From contig UQKO01000061.1 of NCBI GenBank assembly GCA_900541575.1, positions 1 to 14,161 on the forward strand: DNA of 14,161 nucleotides, written 5' to 3'. Both the position numbers and the translations under genes were made by a program. Under the pieces are notes generated by a model. That model did no database searches and had not been told where the DNA came from. It saw nothing but the letters and a program-made list of their open reading frames with translations. Shown here in pieces: positions 7,040 through 14,094 of this stretch. The number at the start of each line of letters is the position of its first letter. Position 1 is the stretch's first letter. Source of the DNA: an uncultured Prevotella sp. (GTDB taxonomy: Bacteria; Bacteroidota; Bacteroidia; Bacteroidales; Bacteroidaceae).

Positions 7040-8185
7040 GGATACTTTCTTTAAAGATAAGACTTTCTGCTGTGAAAGTAGGGAGGACGTGTTGTTGGTC
7101 ATATAGTTTTTTAGGTACTGGCGCTAGCTATCTAATCCTTTGTCTCTCCTTCTCTGCTAGTACATGTGTAACTTTGTATAGAGTGGGCTATTTCTTCTGC
7201 GAGAGAAACTGAAATTGTTCTGATTTACGATACTAGCTTCTTTCTTCATCTCCTCTACTTTTTTAGAGATAGTCTATTCTCGTTGTCCGATAGTTTAGAA
7301 TAGGGAGGATTGAGGTGTCAAGATTACTTGAAGATATCTTTTAGTTTCGTTCAATTTAGCCTCTAATTTTTCCTATATCAGTCAGAATGTACGCTTTTAT
7401 TCCATTGTTAGATGTAATTCGGCCTCTTTTTGGGGAAGATTGGATGCAATATAAGCAAGGAATGAGTGATTAATGTAATAAAATGTAAAGTGTAAATTAC
7501 AAAACAATATTCTGATTTTTCTAGAATGGCTGTATAAATAATCCTTTAGTATTGATAGAATATATTTGAAAATCAAATGTTTATGACTGTTTTCGTTCGC
7601 TGTGGTTGCGTTAGAGCAAAAAAACTTGTACAGTGGGGTGCAATAGGGAAATAAGCGAAGAAATGCGATCTTTGTTCTTCTGGGAGTTTACAATAAGTCT
7701 TTATTAGCATTTACAAAGGCAAAGTAAGAAAGTGTAAGTTGAATAAGTAAATTTACCATTTAATACATTTACATTATACAGTCTATATCCTGCAAGTATT
7801 TACATCCATGTAAAGAGCAAAGATGTGAATATTGAAATGTGATTAAATAAGTAAAACTTATAATTATACATGTCATAATTTGTTTTGTAATATAGTGAAA
7901 ACCAATTGTTATAATGCGCTTATATATGCTTTGCAGGATTGTTTTCTGCAATAGTAATGCATAGTGTGCTCCAGATGATGATAATTTGTGTTGTGTGTGA
8001 AAATAAATGAGCTGATAACCAATATAAAAACGAGATTTGCTAAAGTCTTACTTAGTGTTGGATTTAATACTTTATATTCGTGAATATAAATATAGCAACA
8101 TCTTGATTTGTGAACGTGAATATATAAATCTTTAATTGTAATCTATCAATTCGAAGATGCAAATTTACAAATAGAATGGTAAGAT
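7040..8185. other. Gene-free, AT-rich motif-dense island
   Basis: No open frame here has a recognisable product. The longest frames (about 60 residues) have no start context and look like chance. The region becomes strongly AT-rich after about 7440. It holds CTATTCT/AGAATAG (7274-7280 with 7297-7303), TCAAG-ATTA-CTTGA (7318-7331) followed by the palindrome AAGATATCTT (7331-7340), a dense set of TTTACA/TGTAAA hexamers, and operator-like palindromes near 8071. A -7-like TAACTTTG at 7169-7176 lacks a well-spaced -33 element. It could be the control region of the downstream regulator, carry an unrecognised RNA, or be the scar of a lost gene. Confidence 0.5.
8071..8090. promoter_or_regulatory. Operator-like palindrome upstream of the XRE regulator
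   Basis: TTTATATTC-GT-GAATATAAA is a perfect inverted repeat with 9-bp arms. A second partial copy, CGTGAATATA, occurs at 8115-8124, 36 bp downstream of the matching part of the palindrome. It lies about 100 bp upstream of the promoter at 8186-8217. A repressor dimer, possibly the downstream XRE protein itself, is a reasonable but untested ligand. Confidence 0.45.
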
Positions 8186-8190
8186 GTTGC
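8095..8190. repeat. 10-bp inverted repeat flanking the leader promoter region
   Basis: GCAACATCTT (8095-8104) is the exact reverse complement of AAGATGTTGC (8181-8190), with 76 bp between. The right arm contains the TTG of the -33 promoter element. A protein bound there would compete with RNA polymerase, and the distant left arm could allow looping. The role is inferred. Confidence 0.45.
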
Positions 8191-8217
8191 GTATGTAAAA
8201 ATAAATATTTATCTTTG
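8186..8217 (+). promoter_or_regulatory. Promoter upstream of the XRE regulator, with long leader
   Basis: GTTG (8186-8189) is followed after 20 bp by TATCTTTG (8210-8217), a perfect -7 match at ideal Bacteroidetes spacing. Transcription would start near 8224, about 295 nt before the regulator ATG at 8519. A 7-codon frame (MKGIRPF, 8229-8252) opens right after the start site. The leader could hold a regulatory RNA or a separate small transcript. I recognise no known riboswitch. Confidence 0.6.
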
Positions 8218-8469
8218 TAAACGAAAAAATGAAGGGAATAAGACCTTTTTAGGTAAGTGAGGGTGCGGAGTTCCTTTGTTTATGGTGCTCGAAGTGTGAT
8301 GTTTGATGAACGATCTGAGAGCAGTTGAAGGAATACTTTCGGTGCTAAAAAAGTTCGTGCTTCGTAGAGGAATTCATTTGGATACTTGAAAGAGGTATTG
8401 GAAGGTGAGCGCAGAAAATTGTTCAATTTTTCTGAGTATCTTTTCTATAATATACGCTACTTTTATATT

Positions 8470-8478
8470 CCCCCCCCC
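8470..8478 (+). repeat. Nine-cytosine homopolymer in the regulator leader
   Basis: A run of nine C lies 40 bp upstream of the XRE regulator ATG. Tracts like this are prone to slipped-strand length change. Here it lies in the leader. It also lies inside an in-frame N-terminal extension that opens at a GTG at 8405, so length changes would break that extension. Confidence 0.6.
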
Positions 8479-8518
8479 ATTATTACCCCTTCTTCTTACT
8501 ATTATAATAGGAATCATT

Positions 8519-9061
8519 ATGACAGAAAGAATTAGAAAGATTATGGAGGATACTCAGATGACGCAGCAGGAATTTGCTGCTAAACTTGGTATCTCGCCAG
8601 CTTCGCTCTCGGGAATATTAAATGGGCGCTCTGAGCCGACTCGTAAACACGCAGAGGCGATCCATCGAGCATTTCCACGAATAAATGTTAATTGGTTGAT
8701 GTTCGGAGAAGGCGAAATGTTCACTCCCTCTGCTTCATCTTCGGAAGGAGAAGAAAAGCCTCACATGGCGGCAGTAGAATCGCGTATTGATGCTGGCGAA
8801 CCACAATTGTTAGATGGAACTACAAGTGCTGCAATCCTTCCTTCTTCTTTGTTTGAATCTTCCGCTCCTTCCCCCTCATCCTCTTCCGTGAACGCTCGAA
8901 AGCCTCAAACTTATGGCTCGCGTAATGACTTGACTCAACGGGCTATGCAGACCGGTCAGAATTTGGGAATAAATCTTGACAAAGATGAGCGTAAAATAAA
9001 AGAAATTCGTGTGTTCTATAGCAATGGAACTTATGAATCGTTTGTTCCTTCAAATAAATAA
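8519..9061 (+). CDS. XRE-family helix-turn-helix regulator
   Basis: The product is 180 residues. Residues 1-60 form a Cro/C1-type HTH (IRKIMEDTQMTQQEFAAKLGISPASLSGILNGRSEPTRKHAEAIHRAFPRINVNWLMFGEGEMF), with the recognition helix around residues 25-36. A long serine/proline-rich, probably disordered linker follows (about 68-135). A conserved-looking C-terminal tail (DERKIKEIRVFYSNGTYESFVPSNK) resembles a Bacteroidetes group of XRE proteins. I chose ATG 8519 because AGGAA lies five bases upstream and the HTH starts directly after it. The frame continues upstream to GTG 8405, adding 38 hydrophobic residues across a C9 tract. It is a cytoplasmic DNA-binding protein; its targets are unknown, and the palindromes upstream suggest autoregulation. 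Confidence 0.85.
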   Translation: MTERIRKIMEDTQMTQQEFAAKLGISPASLSGILNGRSEPTRKHAEAIHRAFPRINVNWLMFGEGEMFTPSASSSEGEEKPHMAAVESRIDAGEPQLLDGTTSAAILPSSLFESSAPSPSSSSVNARKPQTYGSRNDLTQRAMQTGQNLGINLDKDERKIKEIRVFYSNGTYESFVPSNK

Positions 9062-9101
9062 TCTTTTGTTACAAGGTTAATGCGTTCTTCTTCGGTGGTA
9101 T

Positions 9102-9326
9102 GTGAGAGTATTATATGTAAAAGTTGTGAGGCGAAGTATTGTGAGCATGCTCTTGCTTATATTGTTTTCAGAAAAATATCTTCAATCCATTGGACGAGCG
9201 TTGCAAAGTCTCAATTTTTCTCAAAAGATTTTAGAAAAGTGGCAGGATAAGAAAAAAAAGTCCGACCTTAGCAAAGTGAATGATTTCTCTTCTACTTGGA
9301 GTAGAGAGATAATCGCTTATTACTGA
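9102..9326 (+). CDS. Small hypothetical ORF (doubtful)
   Basis: This is a 74-codon frame from GTG, or 59 codons from ATG 9147, between the regulator and the superoxide dismutase on the same strand. From the ATG it starts with a short hydrophobic stretch (MLLLILFS), then a basic segment with KWQDKKKKSD. No domain is recognised and no ribosome-binding site is seen. It fills most of a 284-bp gap and ends 19 bp before the sod ATG. It may be chance, a remnant, or a small envelope peptide. Confidence 0.25.
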   Translation: MRVLYVKVVRRSIVSMLLLILFSEKYLQSIGRALQSLNFSQKILEKWQDKKKKSDLSKVNDFSSTWSREIIAYY

Positions 9327-9345
9327 TCCTTTAAAAACACGGCCT

Positions 9346-9945
9346 ATGAAACGTTCCATGCTAGAATTGACTTATGCTCCCAATGCATTAGCCCCACGAA
9401 TGAGTGAACAGACGATCTCTTTTCATCTTGGTAAACACTTGCAGGCCTATCTTGACAATGTAGAGCGCCTTACGAAGGGAACTCCCTTCGAGGAAATGAC
9501 ACTTAAGGAGATTGTGATGAAAGCCGAAGGTCCGCTGCTCAATAATGCAGCACAAGCTTGGAATCATATCATCTTCTTCAAGCAACTCTCGCCACAGGTA
9601 GTAAAGATGCCCTCCTTGCTCACTCAGGCTATTGCAACACGTTTTGGCTCAGTAGAGGCTTTTCATGAAGCCTTTACTCAGGCTGCTATCAGTCTTTTTG
9701 GGTCGGGTTGGGTTTGGCTCGCAATCGATGCCATTAACCAACTGCAGTTGCTTCCCATGTCCAATGCGGGCAATCCTATTAGGGAGGGTATGCGTCCGTT
9801 GATGTGTATTGATGTGTGGGAACATGCTTACTATCTCGATTACCAAAATCGTCGTGCCGACTATGTGAAGGAGTTTTGGTATCTCATTGATTGGAATAAA
9901 GTGGAACATCAACGTCAGAGCGTTGACTATACGCTTTATTATTAG
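9346..9945 (+). CDS. sodB: Superoxide dismutase, Fe type or cambialistic
   Basis: The product is 199 residues, the normal length. It converts superoxide to oxygen and hydrogen peroxide in the cytoplasm. All four metal ligands are present: His27 (FHLGKH), His74 (WNHIIFF), and Asp156 and His160 (DVWEHAYYLDYQNRRADYV). The second-shell residues His31 and Tyr35 are also present, as are the FGSGWVWL motif and Gln70 in NNAAQAWNH. Gln at that position is typical of Fe-type or metal-flexible enzymes. I chose ATG 9346; ATG at codon 5 is also possible. I saw no perfect promoter just upstream, so it may be co-transcribed with the regulator, or its promoter may be atypical. A hairpin element follows the gene. 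Confidence 0.95.
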   Translation: MKRSMLELTYAPNALAPRMSEQTISFHLGKHLQAYLDNVERLTKGTPFEEMTLKEIVMKAEGPLLNNAAQAWNHIIFFKQLSPQVVKMPSLLTQAIATRFGSVEAFHEAFTQAAISLFGSGWVWLAIDAINQLQLLPMSNAGNPIREGMRPLMCIDVWEHAYYLDYQNRRADYVKEFWYLIDWNKVEHQRQSVDYTLYY

Positions 9946-10020
9946 GATCAATGCGTTGCATGATATAGCTACTAGGGTTTGTATCCTCTGCAAAAGCTCT
10001 CTTGGTTCATACAGCAAGGT

Positions 10021-10077
10021 AAAGCCGACAATGTGAAGATGGGAAATTGTATTTCCCTTGGCTCGCTTGTCGGTTTT
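10021..10077 (+). terminator. Two-tier hairpin after sodB, overlapping the next promoter
   Basis: AAAGCCGACAA (10021-10031) pairs with TTGTCGGTTTT (10067-10077) over 11 positions, one a G-T wobble. Inside lies a second perfect hairpin, GGGAAAT-TGT-ATTTCCC (10041-10057). The right arm runs into T residues and then GCCTTTT. It probably terminates the sodB transcript, perhaps in both directions, since A residues start the left arm. Its right arm also carries the -33 element of the following promoter. Confidence 0.65.
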
Positions 10078-10097
10078 GCCTTTTATTCGTAATTTTG
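10066..10097 (+). promoter_or_regulatory. Promoter of the ravA-viaA operon
   Basis: CTTG (10066-10069) is followed after 20 bp by TAATTTTG (10090-10097), a perfect TAnnTTTG. Transcription would start near 10104, giving a leader of about 39 nt before the ATG at 10143. The -33 element lies within the terminator stem. Confidence 0.65.
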
Positions 10098-10142
10098 CTC
10101 ATACAAGTTTAAAATCCTTTCGGAGCTCTGAATTATATTTTA

Positions 10143-11786
10143 ATGTCTGATATACGTTCACGCATAGAGACTCTGTTGCAATATCTACAACAGGGTATTT
10201 ACGAGAAAAATACGGAAACGGCGCTAGCTCTTCTTGCTGCGCTTTCAGGAGAGAGCATTCTGCTGCTTGGTCCACCGGGTGTGGCTAAATCAATGATTGC
10301 ACGTCGTTTGAAATATGCATTCTATCATGCAAAATCCTTTGAATATTTAATGTCGAGATTTTCAACACCCGATGAGATATTTGGCCCCGTCAGCATTGCA
10401 AAACTAAAGGAGAACGACTGCTTTGAACGCAATGTTGATGGTTTCCTTCCCACTGCGGATGTAGTGTTTCTTGATGAGATATGGAAAGCAGGGCCTGCTA
10501 TACAAAATTCGCTTTTAACCGTGCTCAATGAAAAACTATTTCGTAATGGCGATAAGGAACTGAAACTCCCTCTGAAGTTGCTTGTGGCGGCTTCGAATGA
10601 ACTCCCAGCTAAGGACGAGGGGCTTGAGGCAATATGGGATCGATTCTCCATTCGTATCATTTGTCGTGGCATACAGAGCGAAGAACTCTTCCGTCGAATG
10701 ATTTGTGGGGAACATTCTGAGGCGGAGAGTACAGTAAGTGAAAGTTTGGTGCAGCCTGTGAAGCCAAAGGAATATGTACAATGGCGCGCTGAGAGCGAGC
10801 GTGTGAATCTAACGCTCCCTTTGCTCGAGGCAATCACATTTATCCGTCGGAAGATATTGCGCGTGGAGGTAGTTGATAGCGAATTACCACGTTGCATCTA
10901 TGTGAGTGACCGACGTTGGAAGCACATTGCAGCTCTCTTACGCACTTCGGCTTATATACAGGGAAGGAGTCAGGCTACCCCCGCCGATCTGCTACCCATG
11001 TATCATTGCCTTTGGAACGAACCTGTCGAGTTGGATTCCGTAAGGCTGATTACGATTCGATCCATTTTCGATCCGATAGAGAAGAGGCTGCAGCGTTTGT
11101 CGGATGGTGTGAGAGCTGATCTGAGAGCTTTTCGTGCAGAAGTGGTTCTGGCTAAGGCGGTGCGCGAAAACGACCATCGTGATGACGATTTGCTTATCGT
11201 AGATCGTTTCTTCTATCAAGTAGAAAATCATGGTACGGGACATACATATGTGTTCATCACCGATTATAAGCGTTTGCCAACCATCAGTAGGCAAAATGCA
11301 GCCATGCCTGGAATTATGTATCGTGACCAGTCGGCACAAGGGCGATGCATTATTCGTTTGTTTTCGCCCGACATCATGGAGTCGACCACTCATGTACAGA
11401 AAGAACGAGTGATGCTCTGTCGTGACAACGAGCATATATATATTAATGGTGTGGCTTTCGGTATGCGCCGTAAGGGGGCTGCCGTACTTAATCCGCAAGG
11501 GGGACAAATAGGTTCGCTTTTCGATTCAGCTTCTTCTGCTACCCATGCTGAGACTATTAAGGGCGGGGGAGAAACAGGACACGTTCCATCTGTGAGCTAT
11601 GAACATTATGAAGACGATATAGAGCTTCTCTGCGAAGATGTGGATGCTCTTAAACGCGACATCGACCGTAATCTCTTTGCTTCGGCTGAAGACAAAGCGC
11701 TGACAGAAAAACATGTACAGGAACTCTACAAGAAGGTGGCTCTATGTCGTGTAGACATTCGTAAACTCCTATATAACGAAGATTGA
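10143..11786 (+). CDS. ravA: RavA-like MoxR-family AAA+ ATPase
   Basis: The product is 547 residues, longer than E. coli RavA (about 498). It is a hexameric ATPase of the MoxR group that works with a VWA-domain partner in protein remodelling or stress responses. The AAA+ core shows Walker A GPPGVAKS (43-50), YLMSRFSTPDEIFGP (68-82), Walker B VVFLDEIWK (107-115, Asp111-Glu112), sensor 1 Asn152 in AASNELP, the arginine finger region WDRFSIR (165-171), and sensor 2 SDRRW (255-259). These closely match E. coli RavA. A beta-rich segment (about 350-455) may correspond to the LARA domain, and residues 489-535 look like a coiled coil. The partner gene starts nine bases downstream. No inducible lysine decarboxylase, the E. 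coli LARA partner, is in the window. The symbol is by homology. Confidence 0.9.
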   Translation: MSDIRSRIETLLQYLQQGIYEKNTETALALLAALSGESILLLGPPGVAKSMIARRLKYAFYHAKSFEYLMSRFSTPDEIFGPVSIAKLKENDCFERNVDGFLPTADVVFLDEIWKAGPAIQNSLLTVLNEKLFRNGDKELKLPLKLLVAASNELPAKDEGLEAIWDRFSIRIICRGIQSEELFRRMICGEHSEAESTVSESLVQPVKPKEYVQWRAESERVNLTLPLLEAITFIRRKILRVEVVDSELPRCIYVSDRRWKHIAALLRTSAYIQGRSQATPADLLPMYHCLWNEPVELDSVRLITIRSIFDPIEKRLQRLSDGVRADLRAFRAEVVLAKAVRENDHRDDDLLIVDRFFYQVENHGTGHTYVFITDYKRLPTISRQNAAMPGIMYRDQSAQGRCIIRLFSPDIMESTTHVQKERVMLCRDNEHIYINGVAFGMRRKGAAVLNPQGGQIGSLFDSASSATHAETIKGGGETGHVPSVSYEHYEDDIELLCEDVDALKRDIDRNLFASAEDKALTEKHVQELYKKVALCRVDIRKLLYNED

Positions 11787-11795
11787 TGAAAAAGA

Positions 11796-13232
11796 ATGAA
11801 GAGTAATGAGGTAAATTCCACAGAGTTCTACCACAACCTATTGAAGGCTTTTATTGAAACGGGCGAAGTACCCGACGCTTCGCTCTATGCCGACGATGCA
11901 CTGACAATGTATCTCTATAGCACGATGAGTGATGTTAGAGTGGCTTCACAGGTGTTAAGTGATGAGATTGCAGCTCGCATCTTTATGGATACGATGATGC
12001 AGTTCGTGAGCCAAAGTCTGCAAAAGGCGGCATTCCAATACCAGCGTTGCAGTTCAGAACGAATCCGATTGCAAGATGCGAAACAGTGGAGCCATACGAA
12101 GCGACTCGACAATTGGAAAGCGCTAGTGCAGGAGGTGGGGGAGCAATATAGCGAGTTCGGATTTGAACAGGACTTCTACATGGATTCTTTTTCGACGAAA
12201 GAAAATTGGCGCGATGATGCACTATGGCAGACGCTCCTTCATGATTGGAGCGACTGTATGGCGCAACGTTTGGAACAGCAGAAGCGAGAACAATTAAAGT
12301 CGCGAGTGGAAGCACACAATAGGCAGCTCCATACTAACCTCGAAGCCGCTACACGTTATGTGAAACAACATGGCATTTCGGCCGAGCGATTCTGTCAATC
12401 GTGGGCGTTGATGGGAGGACGATGGAATTTGTACGAGTATGAAAGGTTGCAGCGTGTGGTACAGTTGCAGCAGCGCTATCCCGTGTTACAGCAAATCACG
12501 GATAAGATGGGACGTGTGGCTAATGCTGCAGGAAAGCAGCGCATAGGTTATGCTTCGGGGCAAATCGAACAGATGTCTCATGCTTCGAAAAGCGATATCG
12601 TGGGCATAGGTATGGGCAATGATCTCAATACGTTATTGCCCTCCGAACTAGCGCAATTTTTTGATACAGAGATGGAAAAAGTGTTTTTGCATAAATACGT
12701 GACTCATTGCTTGCAGACGTTTGATTATCAAAGTCGTTTGCTCAATCCTGCGCGTAGTCTGCACACACGCCCTGCACAACTTCGTGGACCGATCATTGTG
12801 TGTGTAGATACTTCTGGAAGCATGCAAGGTGAACCTTATAGTATAGCCCTCTCTCTCATGATGAAGCTTTCGGAGGTGTGCGGTAAGGAGAGGCGAAGAT
12901 GCTATTTGGTGGCTTTCTCTGTACAAGCCACCCCCATTGATGTGTTGCAAGATCGCACAAAACTCCTAGATTTCTTCACCCGACACCCCACTGGCGATAC
13001 AGATGCGCGCCGCATGTTAGCTACAATTTTTGCGTTGCTGCATGAAAATCCGCTCTATGCGGGGGCTGATGTGCTATGGGTGACGGATTTCAGAATTCCG
13101 CTCCCTCCGAAAAATGATCTTTATCAAATGCAAGAAGTTCGTAAAAGGGGTACTTGTTTTTACGGGCTTCAGATAGGCATTGCAGAGAATCGGTGGTTGC
13201 CCTATTTTGATGAGATGTATCAGATCTCTTGA
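11796..13232 (+). CDS. viaA: ViaA-like VWA-domain protein, RavA partner
   Basis: The product is 478 residues, close to E. coli ViaA (483). The N-terminal two thirds are helical with no named motif that I see. The C-terminal VWA domain starts near residue 332 with a complete MIDAS metal site: Asp338-x-Ser340-x-Ser342 (CVDTSGSMQG), Thr402 (GDTDARR), and Asp431 (WVTDF). In E. coli, ViaA binds RavA, stimulates its ATPase activity, and the pair affects sensitivity to aminoglycosides and respiratory-complex maturation; carry-over to this organism is inference. I chose ATG 11796. An earlier ATG overlapping the ravA stop (11786) gives only a 6-codon frame (MKKNEE). The nine-base gap to ravA shows a two-gene operon. 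The gene ends 55 bp from the convergent EEP gene, with no obvious terminator. Confidence 0.88.
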   Translation: MKSNEVNSTEFYHNLLKAFIETGEVPDASLYADDALTMYLYSTMSDVRVASQVLSDEIAARIFMDTMMQFVSQSLQKAAFQYQRCSSERIRLQDAKQWSHTKRLDNWKALVQEVGEQYSEFGFEQDFYMDSFSTKENWRDDALWQTLLHDWSDCMAQRLEQQKREQLKSRVEAHNRQLHTNLEAATRYVKQHGISAERFCQSWALMGGRWNLYEYERLQRVVQLQQRYPVLQQITDKMGRVANAAGKQRIGYASGQIEQMSHASKSDIVGIGMGNDLNTLLPSELAQFFDTEMEKVFLHKYVTHCLQTFDYQSRLLNPARSLHTRPAQLRGPIIVCVDTSGSMQGEPYSIALSLMMKLSEVCGKERRRCYLVAFSVQATPIDVLQDRTKLLDFFTRHPTGDTDARRMLATIFALLHENPLYAGADVLWVTDFRIPLPPKNDLYQMQEVRKRGTCFYGLQIGIAENRWLPYFDEMYQIS

Positions 13233-13287
13233 TTCGACGTTGGGGCTTGATGAGTTGCGATGATATATCTTAACGCTACAAGTCTCC

Positions 13288-14052
13288 TTAAAAATAAAAA
13301 TCTATTATCACGGGAAGGTGGTCGCTATATCCACCTTGATAGTAAGGTCCCAAGTAGGTTCGGTAGGGATGTACACCATTACCGCTTTTATCTTTTTGTA
13401 GCAGATATTCAAAATCTACTATTTTGCAGTCTTGTGGGGTTGTGCAAAGTCCATTTGTATTCCCTTCCCCTCTCGAAAGAAGAGTTCCACTCACGATTAT
13501 TTGATCTAATTGGCTCCACTCGCCTTGAAATTTGTAAGTTCCTGTTATGTCGTTGCGAGCCTTCATCTTATGTGTCATTAGATAGAGATTGTGTGGCTGA
13601 TAATCTTCTCCATCTTTATTTATGGTCTTGACAAGTAGACCTTCGGTAAAGACTTTTTCAGGATAATAGGCATTAAAGTCACCTGTAATAACAATCTGTG
13701 GGCGTCTTCTCGTGTGCATCACGCTGTCTGCTGCATTTCTCAGTTCTTTTGCTATGGCTTCTCTGTATTGCATGGCATACTTTCCGCCTCTGCGACTCGG
13801 CAAATGGCATACGAAAACATCTAGCGTATCTCCCGTGGGTATCTCTCCTGATACGTGCAGTATGTCGCGAGTAGGACGTCCTTTTTTGGCGTTTCCTGGA
13901 TTCACACGTATGGAATCTTTCGTTAAGGGGCGGAATCTATGCGGCTGATAAAGCAAAGCAATATTGATACCTCTAGTATCTTTAGAGTGTGTAATCATAT
14001 ATTCGTAGCCTATGCGCCATAGTCTTGTCTTATGGACGAGGTCAGCCACCAC
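13288..14052 (-). CDS. EEP-family (endonuclease/exonuclease/phosphatase) protein, N-terminally truncated, probable pseudogene
   Basis: The visible product is 254 residues from GTG 14052, and the frame is open to a stop at 14116-14118. It is the C-terminal two thirds of a Bacteroidales EEP protein, usually about 330-370 residues and secreted. Motifs seen are SKDTRGINIALLYQP (23-37), CHLPSRRGG (82-90), ITGDFNAYYP (122-131), WSQLDQI (179-185), and YSDHLPVIIDF (242-252), which include the expected Asp-Asn, Asp and Asp-His catalytic pairs. What is missing is the N-terminal strand with FNVENLFD and the metal-binding Glu of the 'CEVEN' motif. Just upstream the frame reads KYPLIQNDSVV where the family has a CEVENDSV-like sequence. 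No frame in the last 100 bases supplies the missing part, and there is no signal peptide. Substrate and activity cannot be assigned, and the fragment is probably inactive. Confidence 0.75.
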   Translation of the reverse strand: MVADLVHKTRLWRIGYEYMITHSKDTRGINIALLYQPHRFRPLTKDSIRVNPGNAKKGRPTRDILHVSGEIPTGDTLDVFVCHLPSRRGGKYAMQYREAIAKELRNAADSVMHTRRRPQIVITGDFNAYYPEKVFTEGLLVKTINKDGEDYQPHNLYLMTHKMKARNDITGTYKFQGEWSQLDQIIVSGTLLSRGEGNTNGLCTTPQDCKIVDFEYLLQKDKSGNGVHPYRTYLGPYYQGGYSDHLPVIIDFYF

Positions 14053-14058
14053 ACTATC

Positions 14059-14094
14059 ATTTTGGATCAGCGGATATTTCCGGTTGGTATGATG
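14059..14094 (-). repeat. Diverged dispersed-repeat segment, copy 2, at the broken end of the EEP gene
   Basis: Read on the minus strand this segment aligns with 205-239 (31 of 36 positions identical by hand count, one gap). It ends (CCAAAAT) at 14059, next to the point where EEP homology begins (NDSVV). Further right, CTTTATGTCT (14152-14161) resembles CTTTACGTCT, the reverse complement of 114-123. This is the order expected if a shorter, diverged copy of the left repeat block continues past the window end. Confidence 0.45.

Larger units (their letters stand above)
7484..8221. repeat. Cluster of TTTACA/TGTAAA hexamers
   Basis: Ten copies of the hexamer in either orientation begin at 7484, 7491, 7687, 7710, 7768, 7799, 7809, 8164, 8194 and 8216. 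Two of them form a perfect 7-bp inverted repeat with a two-base centre, TTTACAT-CC-ATGTAAA (7799-7814). Another sits in TGTAA-A-TTACA (7491-7501). The hexamer is scarce elsewhere in the window. This fits a multi-site DNA-binding protein, though AT-rich composition contributes. Confidence 0.5.

Noticed and set aside
7169..7176. TAACTTTG as a promoter -7 element
   Set aside because: The nearest TTTG lies 26 bp upstream, not the usual 19-21, and nothing recognisable follows.
7009..7212. 67-codon plus-strand frame after holA
   Set aside because: It begins inside the terminator hairpin with a non-ATG start and is cysteine- and serine-rich without a recognisable pattern.
7769..7951. 60-codon minus-strand frame in the AT-rich island
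   Set aside because: It lies in AT-rich DNA, has no ribosome-binding site or promoter, and the isoleucine-rich composition is what chance AT-rich translation gives.
7484..8221. Chromosomal replication origin (oriC)
   Set aside because: The hexamers do not match the DnaA box (TTATCCACA-like), and dnaA or other origin-linked genes are absent; holA alone does not mark an origin.
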